A stretch of DNA of 64,000 bases from Gnetum montanum (taxonomy: Eukaryota; Streptophyta; Gnetopsida; Gnetales; Gnetaceae). Positions 1-11,075 of this stretch are shown one piece after another; within the stretch, counting starts at the first letter, position 1, and each line of letters opens with the position of its first letter. A program made the translations under genes and the position numbers. The notes under the pieces were generated by a model. That model searched no databases. It was not told where the DNA came from and was given only the letters and a program-made list of their open reading frames with translations. The DNA is taken from assembly GCA_015680685.1 (NCBI GenBank), contig MNCI01002788.1, positions 10,211-74,210 on the forward strand. Direction: 5' to 3'.

Positions 1-161
1 CATACACCGTGACAACAACAAGTAAGTCTAGGAATACAATGAATAATTAACCCCAAGTGTTCCATGGGGCGTTTAGGCATTTAGTTTATGGAGTTCGACT
101 GGATCACGCGTGCTATGCTCGTTTCGTATGGTTGAGTGTAGGGGTACCTCGTCACTCATCA
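1..161 (+). repeat. 3' end of the 5' LTR of element A
   Basis: The segment ends in ACTCATCA, the same terminus as the LTRs ending at 9719, 44045 and 57908. It shares with them the preceding block (a ggnttcgactggatca-type stretch, then tatggttgagtgtaggggta). Its start lies outside the window. It is clearly diverged from the corresponding part of the 3' LTR (about 9560-9719), so the two LTRs are old or belong to different subfamilies. Confidence 0.75.
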
Positions 162-189
162 GTGGTGAACAGGAAAAACTTGCCCATCC

Positions 190-1150
190 AAAAGTCTATT
201 TCAAATATCTTGACAAAGGTTGATAAACTATAGGACTCTTTGGATGAAAAATTTCAAACTACTATAAAGATTGCTAAAGAATCCAAAGAGCAAAATAGTG
301 AGCATGATCCCAGGAGGCAGAAAGAGGCTAAATGTGCCTACCAAAGAGGTAAGGGCAAAGCTATTGCAATAGAAGAAGTTGTGGAGACAGACTCTAATCA
401 TGATGTTGGGTGTGATATTTGTCAATATGAACATCCTAAGGAATTTTTCCCTATGATGTCACTTACAAGAGTTCGATGTGTACGTACTGAATCCTCAACT
501 AGAAAGGAGGTAAGCAACCAAATGATTGCCTTATCCTCAAGGCAATCCAAGGTAATTCCACTAGCATCAATAAGCTTACTATCCAAGTGGAGCTCCACCA
601 CAACCATATGAGTAATACCAATAGTGGCAATAACCATAATCATGGGGAATACCACCACCAAGATAGTAGTACCCTTATAGGCAACTAGATCCATACAGGT
701 ACTACGTTCAGCAATCCATTTCTCCACGTAGCTCTGCCAACCACACCTCATTCCAATATTACTATTATCCTCAAAAGTATCATTGTACTCATTCACCATC
801 TACTCATGAGAAGCCCCCGTATCCATACCATCCTCTGCATCTATCTACACACATCCCTCTACCTTTAACCCAGTTACCTCCTACTCCATCTATGTAGGGC
901 AAAATTCTCTCACAACCATAGCAACAAAATGCAACAAGGGCTATAAAATTACAACCGGCCTTTCAACCGAGTGGTTCGGACAATAGATCCAAGAAACAAG
1001 CATTTTTCAACCCAATAGTCCTCCCAAACACTCATAACCTAATGCGATTAGTCACCGAGTATCTCCAACACCCTCATCCTCTGCACCAAACACATTTGAG
1101 GGCCCTTCAAACCTATCACCTTAGATCTACACTATGATGTTAACTCATGT
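190..1150 (+). pseudogene. gag remnant of element A (C-terminal part)
   Basis: The reading frame begins abruptly at about 190 and matches the later part of the element C gag (59690 onward), including the shared peptide SLDEKFQTT-like/SLDKNFQNT-like and a run of Lys/Glu. A Cys-His cluster CDICQYEHPKEF (near 413-450) corresponds to CNVCQYEHLKGC in element B at about 50535 and probably derives from a zinc knuckle; here the last Cys is lost. After it comes low-complexity His/Pro/Gln-rich sequence with many stops. The gag N-terminal domain is absent, because the LTR end is joined directly to mid-gag. It is not functional. Confidence 0.6.
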
Positions 1151-1184
1151 TGTCACTAATTGGATCAAGGCTAGCAACCTTACC

Positions 1185-1650
1185 ATAAAGAGATCTAACT
1201 TGGGAATTCCTCTTATTTACTTACAAATCGCTGGACATGAGCCATGTAAGGCTCTTCTTGATTCTGGTTTCGGTGTCAATCTCATTTTCCATGACATGTA
1301 CCAAGCCTAGAACCTACCACCCCTCAAGAAGAGAAATATTTCTTTAGAATTGGCAAACTAATCAAGCATGGTCCCTTTGGGATTAGTAAAGCACATTGTG
1401 ACTACAATCTGTGGATGGTCCTATCCTGCCAATTTTCTAGTGATCAAGATAGCAAACTGCAAAGAAGACTTCCCCATCATTATGGGACATGCATGGTTAA
1501 GCATTATTAATGCAAGAATGGGCATCAGGAATCTCTCCTTGGAAATCTCCAAGAAGAACAAATTTAAACAACTCAAGAAGAAGTGTGTTCCATGTATTGC
1601 GTACAATAATAATAGGTGCAATTGCATGCAGAAAATCTAATCCATTAAAA
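1185..1650 (+). pseudogene. Retropepsin-like aspartic protease region of element A
   Basis: The frame contains the active-site block ALLDSGFGVNLI (catalytic Asp codon at 1260-1262) followed about 60 residues later by CGWSYPANFLVIKI and FPIIMGHAWL, a typical Ty3/gypsy protease fold region. The homologous blocks in element B (51370 onward) and element C (60760 onward) align throughout. The Asp-Ser-Gly triad is intact in this copy, but stop codons interrupt the domain (for example before NLPPLKK and after LELAN), so it cannot make a full product. Confidence 0.7.
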
Positions 1651-1992
1651 GCATATTCATTAAAGTATGCAATCAATGTGCACATGAAACTAGCATTCAA
1701 AGGTTCCTGTACACAAAAACCATAAAATAGGAGGGCACCTAATGGCTGACAGTTAACTTAAACAATAGCACACTATGCCTAGAACCTACTGAAAGCCTGA
1801 CATTTTCTTAGGTTGAGGGCATGGATGAACTTGGGCAAGTTCATCACCAACTCTCCAATGATGAAGTTAATGATACCTATTAGGGAGAGTTCGTAATCCC
1901 TGATCATTTCAAGTTGGAGCCCCTAGAGTTAAAAACTCTGCCAGCTGGCATGGAGTATGCATTTTTAAAAAATGGCAAGCTAGTTATAATCA

Positions 1993-3400
1993 ATGCAAAT
2001 CTTGCTCCCAAAAAAAAAAGATAAGCTATTGAAGGTGGTCAACAAGTGGCCAATAGTATTTGCTTGGTCATATCCTGAACTGATTGGAATTGATCCAAGG
2101 ATATGCCAGCATCATATCTACACCGACCTAGCCAAGAAGGCAACCGCAAAGGTGGCTGAATCCCAAGTTGAATTAGATCATCAAAGTGGAAATAGAACAA
2201 CTTCTCAAGGTAGGGTTCATCTATCCCATCATGGATAGTGAGTGGGTTAGCCTACTCATATTGTATCAAAGAAAGATGGTAAGTGGCAGGTCTACATCAA
2301 ACTTAGGCTATTGAATATGGTAAGATTTAAAGATTTCCATTGCCATTTGTGGACCAAGTGTTGGATACCATATTTGGGCATTGCTATTATTGCTTCCTAG
2401 ATGGTTATAGTGGCTATAACCAAATTCAAATTGTGCTTAAAGATTAGCCCAAAACAACATTCATGAGTCCTTGGGAGACTTTTACATATTACAAAATGTT
2501 ATTCGGTCTATGCAATGCCCCTGCAACATTTCAACACCTATTCCTTAGTATTTTTCAATAGCAGATTGGTAGTGGGGTAGAAGTCTTTATGGATGACTTC
2601 TCTACCTATGGGGCTACATTTGAGCAAGCTCTAAATCACCTTGAGCAAGTACTAAAAAGATGTATTGAAAAAAATCTTAGGCTCAATTAGCAAAAAAAGC
2701 TATTTAATGATCTAGGAGGACATAGTACTAGGACATAGAATTACTCAGGTAGGGATTGAGGTAGACTCAAAAAAGATAAGGGTCATCCAAGAAATCACAC
2801 GCAAACCAAATATAGTCAAAGACATCTAATCACCCCTTGGACACACTGGCTACTACTAGCAGTTTATAGAGAATTTCTCTAAGATCTCAAAGTCATTGGT
2901 TGAGCTTACAAAGAAATATGTTGCATTCATCTGGACCAAGGAGTGTGAACATGCATTCCAACAGCTAAAGGAAAAACTTGTAGAAACTCCAATTTTACAG
3001 GCACTAGACTAGTCCAGACCATTCCATATAATGATAGATGCATCTAATTATGCCTTGGAAGTTGTGCTTATGCAATTGGACAATAAGAAACATCCATATT
3101 ACATTCACTATGCAAGTCAAAGCATTGTGGGTGCATAGTTGAATTACACCACAACTGAGGAAGAACTAATGGCAGTGATGTATGCTCTCAAAAATTTTAG
3201 GCACTATGTCCATAAATATAAAGTGTTTGTGCAACAAATCATAGTGCCATCCACTTCCTAATGAATAAGCAAACAATCAATCCTCATATCATGCAATGGC
3301 TCATGATCTTGCAAGAATTTGATCTTACAATGGTAGATCAAAAAGTGACTAAGAATGTGATCATCAACCATCTCTCTTGGTTAATATGAGATAACAAAGA
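1993..3400 (+). pseudogene. Reverse transcriptase and RNase H of element A
   Basis: RT begins around EIEQLLKVGFIYPIMDSEWV and continues through GYSGYNQIQI, FGLCNAPATFQ and the catalytic block VFMDDFSTYG (two Asp codons at 2592-2597). The connection and RNase H region (about 2830-3390) carries YQQFIENFSKISKSLVELTKK, the RNase H entry IMIDASNYAL and a Glu-rich ELMAVMYALKNFRHY segment. Many stops are present, including a TAG in the block LN-stop-QK where element C has Trp, and a TAG in ALD-stop-SRP where B and C have Trp. The RT catalytic pair is intact, but the frame is broken in many places. Confidence 0.85.
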
Positions 3401-3559
3401 GGAGGAGAGTCTACTCTCTGATAATTTCCAAATGAACTCCTCTTTATAGGAGCAATAAATGACCAAATGCCCACTAAATCAAAATGGTATGATGGCATCC
3501 TCACTTACATTATCACTCAAAATATGCCACAAGATATGAAATTTAGGAAGAAAACAATT

Positions 3560-4706
3560 TCTTCATTAGGTTAAGTACTTCATGGAAATCAATGGACATC
3601 TTTAGAAGGTATGCATTGATGGCCTGGTTCATTGGTATGTCCCTAATGTGAACCAATTGCGCATTCTCAAGAATTCTCATGAAGGTCCTTGCGGAAGCCA
3701 CTATGCAAGGAGATACATGGCCATAAAAATCCTAATGGTAGGATACTATTGGCCTACAATCTTCAGGGATGCCCACTAGTTTGTCCAATCCTATGAACAC
3801 TATCAACGAGATGGTGGGATAACCACTCAAATGGATTATCCTCAATAGTGGATTCAATCACTTAAGCCCTTTGACATATGGGGCATAGACTTCATGGGCT
3901 CCATCACACCCATGCCTAATAAAAAGGTGTACATCATCATGGCAATTGACTACTATACCAAATGGGTAGAAGTAGCATCTGTCATCGACTGCACATCATC
4001 CACTGCTACTCGATTTGTACAACAACACATGTAAATAGGTTTGGTGTGCTACGGGCATTTTATTTCTGACAATGGAACCCATTTTACAAGTGCTACTTTT
4101 TAGAAGTTGATGCAACGCTTGGGGGTTGAACATAAATTAACAACACCCAATCACCCCCAAGCCAATGGCCAAGCAGAAGTCACCAATAGGGAGATCACAA
4201 AGATCCTAACAAAGGTTGTAAGTAAATATAGGAGAGATTGGAGCACAAAACTCAATGACGCCCTCTAGGCCTACCACTTCACATGGAAACTCTCCATAGA
4301 CTACTCTTCCTATGAGCTGATGTACGAAAAACTTCCAACACTTCCAATCCAATATGAGCTCTGTACACTTTCAACAACCTATGACTTGGACATTGACCTA
4401 AGCCTAGCACAAAGAGAAAGATTAATCAACCTAAATGTGCTAGATGAAAATCGATTAGTGGTCCTATCTTTGAATGAAGTACATAAGGCATACAACAAGA
4501 AGAGTCATGACCTTAGAATACGCAAAGTAAAATTTCAACCTAAAGATAAGGTCCTCTACTGGAACCCCACACACGTACCTCAAAAAACAAAGTTCCAAAC
4601 ATTGTGGGAGGGACCTTATATAATTAATGAAACTTTTCCTTTTGGGGCCATGTTAATTTACAAACCTGAGAGTTCAAACAAAAAGCAGTTGGTCAACATC
4701 CAATAA
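3560..4706 (+). pseudogene. Integrase of element A
   Basis: The region starts with the H2C2-like zinc-binding part (HEGPCGSHYARRYMAIKIL then YWPTIFRDAH) and continues with the core: [15 protein letters not shown], then VYIIMAIDYYTKWVEV with catalytic Asp positions, then SDNGTHFTS and HPQANGQAEVTNREI with the catalytic Glu. The last 128 codons (4320-4706) are open and form the C-terminal domain ending KKQLVNIQ. There is no chromodomain. The frame is interrupted by stops such as DAH-stop-FVQ and QQHM-stop. Elements B (53580-54955) and C (63150 onward) have aligned copies. Confidence 0.85.
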
Positions 4707-5781
4707 GTGAAACCTTTCCTTGAGCCAAAGTGAGCTAGTACGACTAATACCTCATCGAATGCACAACCACGCTCTATATTCTACTTCTCTTCTCTTCAAC
4801 TTAGTTGAGGGGGAGATGGCCATTCATGCTAACCATATACATGGCTCCTCAATTTTTCACTTTCTTGTTTTACACAGTTTTGTTTTACACTTTGTTGCTT
4901 TTTACCCCTTTTTGATTTTTCACTCTATTGATTCTCTCGATTTTTGTTTTACAACATCGCTAGTATGTTTTATCTTTCTTGAATATTTTATAATTTCTTA
5001 TATATTTTACTTTATTTTTATGTGACTTTTCATTATTTTTGCTAATAAAAGTGTTTTATTACTATAGGACATAGTGCTAATGTTACTATTTACTAATGAT
5101 GGTTTGTGCTTAATGTTTTGATTGTTAATGTTTAGCTTCTATTTTTGAATTCTAATGTCTGATGACTAAGATAGTTTATTTTCATGGAACAAGTAGTGAG
5201 TCCGTGTCATCCACCCATCCACAAACTCTATGGTTTTTCTTGTTTTGGAAGTTTGAGGTCCCTTTCATTAAATAAACTTTTAATAAATTTGTGACCTTGG
5301 TAGTTTCTAGAATTGGTAAGGATTCAAAGGTTTGCACAGGGTGTGACTTCAAGGGAACTCAATACTCTTTGTACTCTTCTACTTGGGTGCTTAAGTGCTT
5401 TCATAGACTTCTTACCATTCCATGTCGACCAATAACAGAAAGTTAAATAAAGTCTTTGCATGGTGTGGTTCTCATTCAAAAAAATGATGGGAATTCAAAG
5501 CACATCCCTTAGACAAATAAATGGACTACAAGCACTAGTTGAGGGATTAGAAAGACATGTTACCCATGCCTGAAGGTCACCTCTAACTAAGGCCCTCTCT
5601 TACTTCCTACTTCTCTTTTCTTCTCTTTATGGAATGATGATCCCAATTGTTACACCTACCATAATGAGATAATGACTATAATCACAACTTAGCCAAGTGT
5701 AACTTTCCTAACGAGATAAGGTATCCCAATTGTTTCACATTACACAATAATTGCTAACTCATGGTTATGTAGGGATTACAA
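4707..5781 (+). other. Non-coding spacer of element A with internal purine tract
   Basis: No coding region is supported here. A purine-rich tract GAGGGGGAGATGGCC near 4806 is conserved at the same place in element B (near 54930), which suggests an internal polypurine tract or another conserved signal. The following T-rich stretch (4840-5030) and the block around 5450-5530 (TGCATGGTGTGGTTCTCATT...) are also conserved in B, where the latter block is duplicated. Confidence 0.5.
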
Positions 5782-8643
5782 ATGGCACTAAGACTGAAAC
5801 AATTGTAGCAGGGAGAACCATCTCAACAAAGGGAGAAACAACCCAAAACTAGAAGGGGCCAGCAAGAACAAGCCCAGGAACAAGTAGAAGAAACCCATGC
5901 AACAAGACCTCTTCAAGAGGAGCCTAAAGTAAAATCTATTCAACAAATTCCCAAGGAAGAGACTGCAACAAAATAATCATAGTAAGGAGAGGCACCAAGG
6001 CCTGTACAGAGACTTGAAGTCATACTAACACAAGTTTTCCTTGATACAATCAAGCCCCATGATGTCCAACACTTAATTCCTTAGGAACTAAACTTTGGGC
6101 CATTCCTAGAGAATGCTTTAGTGAAGGTAAATACATAATTACAAACCTCTCCCATGTGGCCAATCATCACTTCCAGTGGAAAGTGGTACATGGTAGAGAC
6201 ATACCTCTTCTGAAATAATAGAAGGACAAGTTCCACTATGAACATCAAGGACATTCACATGTCCTACTCCACTGAAGCCATTGTGCAAGCTATTAGGTTG
6301 CCTAATTCTGGGACACAACTGGTAGAACTTTCTATGCAAGCTGATCTAGAGGCAAAAAAGGAGTGGAGCTAGCAGTGTTATGATGTTGACCACAAGGAGT
6401 TTGACGTGCTCACACCAGCGAAGCACATATACTTCAAGATAGTGACCTATCACCTCAATCTAACATTGAGGCCTAGTAAGATGAATACCTTCTCCGCCCA
6501 AGCATGTGCCACTCTAAGTAGAAAATTTCTAGAAAACCTTCCACAATTAATCTATCTAAAAATAGAAAAGCATTTTAAAGAAAATGAATGTGGAAGGAAA
6601 CCCCTACCCTTCCCACGCCTTATCAGAAAACTTTGCAAAAGGGCAGGGATAGTCCACAATGTCAATGACACAATCAAGCATACTCCCATTGCTTCTTGGT
6701 CTAAAATGATGAAGGATAAGACACTTACCATGTATAAAAAAGAGGAGCAGTAACCGCCACCTCCACCACCTACTTAGAAAACAATGTTGGAAGCCCACAT
6801 TGCCATTGAGCACCTGCATAAAATTTAAGAGCAACTCTTAATAGTAGGAGCAACAAGCAGGAATGAGTGATGGGGATGCATCTGTGTATCAACCTGTGAT
6901 GAGTCACCTTAATGAAGTGCCTCAAAAAATTAGTCAAATGGATGCAGGTGGACTAATATTTTTAGCCCAACAAACGTAGTTTCCACGAGATTAAATCCTA
7001 GTTCCTAATAAGTGACAGTGTCTTCCTCTCAATACCATTTATTCTCAAAAATCTCTGGAAATGCCACCTCCTTTATGATGCACTTGGAGGAGGGCAAGGG
7101 GGCAACTGTACTACTGATGTAGCACCAATGGTAGGAAACAGCTATAGAAGTGGTTGCTGATAGAATTTCTAAGGCACTTAACACACCTACAACATTTGTA
7201 CCAGACATATGTGCACTTAGAGATGTGTAGACATCTGCAAGAACTTTCAGTAGAAGATCAAGTGCAACTTAGCATAAAGAGTTGTTGAACTAATTGGTGG
7301 GGACCGGGCAACTGATTCCAAATATCTTTAATTTTCTAGATAACATTATTGCAACCCAATCGAAGTTGCTCGAAGCAAAGGGCAAATGTATCATCTTTGA
7401 AGGACAACTTGAAATGGCTCAAGCACAAAACCAACACTTGGCCACAGAGGTTGTTGAATTGTGTGCCCATTTTGCTAATCCTACACTTCTCAAACTTGCA
7501 ATAATAAGAGATGAAGCTTTCCAGTAGCTTCAAGAGCAACTAAAATAAGTTGAGGAGGGAATGGTGATGGCCATCTTTAACTAGTTCATAACCAAAGCAA
7601 AGACCTATTCAGTTCAAAAGGACTTGGTTCAAATGCATCAAGAAAATGAAATGTTGATCATAGAAAATAATCACCTATGAAATGTTAATGCACAAAAATA
7701 ATAGATGCAAGAATTCATACATTAACAGTAAGAGCAACTAGCCAGGGTGAATATGAAATTGCGAAAATTAATAGTAGAGAATCACAATCTCTCTATGGAA
7801 GAAGTCCATGCCTTACACCATAAATCTGCCATTGAAATTGCCCCCTGGAAAAATGAGGCTCTGAAATTTAAGAGAGTCAAGAATCACTACAGAGACCAAG
7901 TTGGAATACAAAATGAGGTGAATGAGAAACATATCCAAGTGGATAAGGCAAAAGTAAATGAGGCTCTCCAGCAACTCCATCAAAAAATAGAAGTGTGGCT
8001 ACCTATCATTGATGGGATAGATGCCTACAACAAAGTAGAGATCTGCACGAAGGAGTTACAAATCAAAGAGATGATAGAATATATGGAATTGGCCAATCTC
8101 TGATATGCAAATCTGGTAATGTTGACTATCAGATGGTCACGATTAGAACTTGAAAAGCAAGTGGCCAGCTCATACTTACTGTATGAGGCTGAATTCAAGC
8201 ACTGTAAGGACACCAAGCAAAAGCTTGCGACAGAAAATGCTGAACTCGAAGTTCTCAAGGCACAATTCACTGATCAACAATCAACTACCAAGAACTTGGC
8301 CAAGAGAATGAATGATTAGCAAGAGCTACAAAATACAATTAGGACGTTTGACATCAAGTGCAAATAGTTTGCTACTTGGTTCATCAATGCTAAGGAGCTG
8401 TTCCCAGCAATTCCCTATCCTTGAGATGTGCCCATTCCAGCCCACATTGGTGAAGCTGTGTGGATCATGCACGATCCTAAGAGTAAGGAGGAGAAAATGA
8501 AACCATTGCTAAATGCTTTTCATCTTTCACCAAAAGTTGCAACAGCAGCAAGACAGCCACAACAACCTCAACTGCCACATGTGTTGAAAGCTGGAGAAGG
8601 TCAGTTGAAGCCTCAAGAGCCTCCATTGCCTAGGACTATGTGA
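5782..8643 (+). pseudogene. Long 3' ORF of element A (plant-transposon-protein-like domain plus coiled coil)
   Basis: From the ATG at 5782 to the TGA at 8641-8643 the distance is 954 codons. Most of it (5782-6753 and 7294-8643) reads in one frame, broken only by stop codons; around 6800-7290 the best reading shifts frame and then returns. The N-terminal 100 residues are Gln/Glu-rich. A globular part around 6406-6753 contains PFPRLIRKLCKRAGIVH, which I recognise as resembling the domain called 'putative plant transposon protein' found in many plant retroelement polyproteins. The rest (7294-8320) is Gln/Glu/Leu-rich and looks like a long coiled coil. The position between integrase and the 3' LTR is that of the envelope-like ORF of Athila elements, but I see no convincing signal peptide or membrane segment. 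Function is unknown. Element B lacks this ORF. Confidence 0.6.
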
Positions 8644-8868
8644 TCTTTTCAATGGTCTTCACGTCATCAAAGGATGTGTTGTCTGATTTTTATTTGGTGT
8701 TCAAGTTCATGTCATGAACACCGTGAATTTGTAATTTTGTTTATCCTTACACCCAAGCACTTAGTTTGGTCATGTTAGTTATGTTGCATCATGTGCTAGC
8801 CTATAATCCCATACCTTTTCAATTTTGTAAAGAACTAAAGAACAAATTTTCATTTAGTCATGGGGGTA
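8644..8868 (+). other. 3' non-coding part of element A with polypurine tract
   Basis: This is the AT-rich trailer between the 3' ORF and the LTR. It ends in CATGGGGGTA immediately before the LTR's TG, the usual place and composition of the plus-strand primer. The identical CATGGGGGTA precedes the 3' LTR of element B. Confidence 0.65.
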
Positions 8869-9719
8869 TGATGAGTCGCGAATTGGCCTCGTCAACTGGG
8901 TCGCATTGAATAGGCCCCATCAACACAAGGCACGTTCTTGCCTATAAATACGTGCTAACCAGCCATGTTTAAGCATCATCATTTCATCTTTGTAGTGAAG
9001 CTTTTGCAGTTTTTACATTTGAAAGTTAGAATATTTTCCCAAGTGCCCGTAGCAAGAGTCATTGAGTATACAAATCTTTCTTCGAGCACTATTGTACCTA
9101 AGCATGACAGTGTGTGCAGCAATAAAGACGAACTTCTTGATAAACTTTGCAGCATTTTGGATAGCTTAAATGTTTCATTCATGCATTTAATGGTTTTAGT
9201 TATTTATTCAATGTTCTCCAGTAATTAAGCTAATTAAGTAATTAAGCGAGATAAGCTAAATAGCAATTAAGTAAACACATAAGTACAATCACTTCGAGCA
9301 TGCATATGGCATTTGGTAATCCCAACAGTGCTTAACACTTAGTAACCCAGCAATGTTATACGCATTCAAGATGTGTACAGCAAGTGGGACCGAATACTTA
9401 TGTTAGGACTAGTTGAACAAATAGTTAGCCAATTAGATTGAAGTAGACATTAAATTACTTTGTTCTCTATCCTATTTATTTCAAGCACCCAAGCCGTAAA
9501 ATATAAAATGATAAAAATCATGTACCTCAATTATACTTAAACCATACCTTTGAGCTTCACAAGTGTAGTTGGGAAGACAATGAACATCCTCAACATCTAG
9601 TTTACTTCCCAAAGAACTAGTGCACCAGGAAACTATAGAGTCCGCAAAATTCGACTAGATCATGTGTGAATGCTTTGTGACTTATATGGTTAAGCATAGG
9701 GGTATTCGACCACTCATCA
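8869..9719 (+). repeat. 3' LTR of element A
   Basis: The segment begins TGATGAGT and ends ACTCATCA, an 8-bp perfect terminal inverted repeat, and is preceded by the polypurine tract. A TATA box (TATAAATA, 8943-8950) lies 75 bp in, followed by a stretch (TTTTGCAG..., GTTAGAATATTTTCCCAAGTGCCC) that is conserved in the LTRs of B and C. Its length is 851 bp. Confidence 0.85.
8943..8950 (+). promoter_or_regulatory. LTR TATA box of element A
   Basis: TATAAATA in the 3' LTR. The equivalent box occurs at the same relative position in the C LTR (42532-42539) and both B LTRs (43308-43315 and 57172-57179), so this is the likely retroelement promoter. Confidence 0.6.
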
Positions 9720-11075
9720 AAAGGGCATGTAAAGAATGATTGTCCTAAATATTAGAAATGGCTTGAGAAGAAAGGTACTTAATTCTCACTTATTTGTTTT
9801 GAATCTAATATTTTTTATGTTGGCCATAACACACGGTGGATTGACTCTGGTTCTACAATCCATGTTACTAATTCCTTGCAGGGGGTGAAAAACCTAAGGA
9901 AGTGAGTGGGAATTGAGTTGTGCATCTATTTAGGCAACAATATGTGCTCACATGTGAACGCAATCGGAACATGCAAATTAGTTTTTTAAGCAGTGGTTTT
10001 TTTTTAGAGTTGCAAAAGACATTTTATATTCCAAGTTTTTCAAGGAATTTAATTTATGTTTCAAGGCTTGTATCATTGGGATTTCCTTTAATTTTTCAAA
10101 CACTATATTCAGTTTATATTATTGATCTGAACTTATTAGAAATGATACATTGATAGATGATCTTTTCAAAATTAGTTTACAAAATGAAACTTCTTATACT
10201 TCTATGCATGTTCATGATAGTGCTGGCATTAAGAGATATGTTATGAATGAAGTATCCTCTATGTTGTGGCATCATAGATTAGGACATATCTCTATTGAGA
10301 ACATAAAGAGATTAGTAAATGATAGAGTACTTAGTACTCTAGATTTTACTGACTTTGACACTTGTGTGGACTGCATAAAGGGAAAGTAGACCAATATGTT
10401 AAAGAAAGGCACCAAGAGGAGTTCATACATATTAGAGATCATACATACAACTATTTGTAATCCAGATATGGATGCGTATGGTCAAAGATATTTCATTACT
10501 TTTATTGATGATTACTCACAATATATGTATCTCTTCCTGCTGCATAACAAGAACAAAGCTTTAGATGCCTTTAAGGTGTTTAAGGATAAAGTTAGAAAAA
10601 CAATGTGGTAAGCAAATGAAGATAGTGAGGTTTCATAAAGGTGGTAAATACTATGGTAGATACACCAATGATGGACAAGCACCTAGTCCATTTGCTAAGT
10701 TTCTTCAAGAGCATGGGATTATTGCCCAATACACTATGCCTGATTCTCCAGACTAGAATGATGTGGCAAAGAGAAGAAATCGAACATTGTTAGACATGAT
10801 GTAGAGTATGCTTAGCAACTCCAAGCTTCCTAAGTTATTGTGGACTAAAGCTCTCAAGATGGCTATGTATATATTAAACTGAGTTCCAACCAAGGCTATC
10901 TTAAAGACACCATTTGAATTATGAAAGGTTGAAAATCAAGTTTACAACATATACACGTTTGGGGATGCTTGTCTGAAGTAAGAGTCTATAATCCACAAGA
11001 AAAAAAGCTAGACCCAAGGACCATAAGTGGGTATTTCATTGGATATGCTAAAGAAATAGGATATGCAAAATTAGT
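9720..11075 (+). pseudogene. Element E: Ty1/copia fragment (gag zinc knuckle, protease, integrase)
   Basis: The reading frame starts inside a zinc knuckle (GHVKNDCPKY, 9724 onward), immediately at the end of the element A LTR. The protease block WIDSGSTIHVTN follows (about 9838), then the GAG-pre-integrase domain MLWHHRLGHISIENIKRL...CVDCIKGK (10261-10389), then the integrase core with DAYGQRYFITFIDDYSQYMYLFLL (10465-10550), NDVAKRRNRTLLDMM (10756-10800) and SGYFIGYAKEIGYAKL near the end. Protease and integrase before RT is the copia order. The sequence stops after the integrase, so the RT-RNase H half is missing. Several stops and at least one frameshift (near 10610) are present. Its 5' half should lie left of position 1, beyond element A. 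Confidence 0.8.

Larger units (their letters stand above)
1..9719 (+). mobile_element. Element A: Athila-like Ty3/gypsy LTR retrotransposon, decayed, 5' LTR cut by window edge
   Basis: The order of parts is LTR end (1-161), gag remnant, aspartic protease, reverse transcriptase, RNase H, integrase, a long 3' ORF, polypurine tract (8859-8868) and 3' LTR (8869-9719). Integrase lies after RT-RNase H, which defines Ty3/gypsy. There is no chromodomain after integrase. The large ORF between integrase and the 3' LTR is the layout of the Athila lineage, and the sister elements B and C have a primer-binding site resembling tRNA-Asp, as in Athila. Every coding part has stop codons. About 1.6 kb of gag present in element C is missing just after the 5' LTR. 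The right end abuts a copia reading frame, so the element is inserted in copia element E. The clade name is inferred from layout, not from a tree. Confidence 0.85.

Noticed and set aside
422-799. Minus-strand open frame of 125 codons opposite the element A gag
   Set aside because: It lies opposite the gag frame and is low-complexity mirror sequence; the plus-strand frame is supported by alignment with elements B and C.
9290-9400. Possible short repeats or CRISPR-like array near the end of the element A LTR
   Set aside because: The similar phrases (TGGTAATCC..., AGTGCTTAACACTTAGTAAC) are part of the LTR and recur at the same place in the LTRs of B and C; there is no regular spacer structure.
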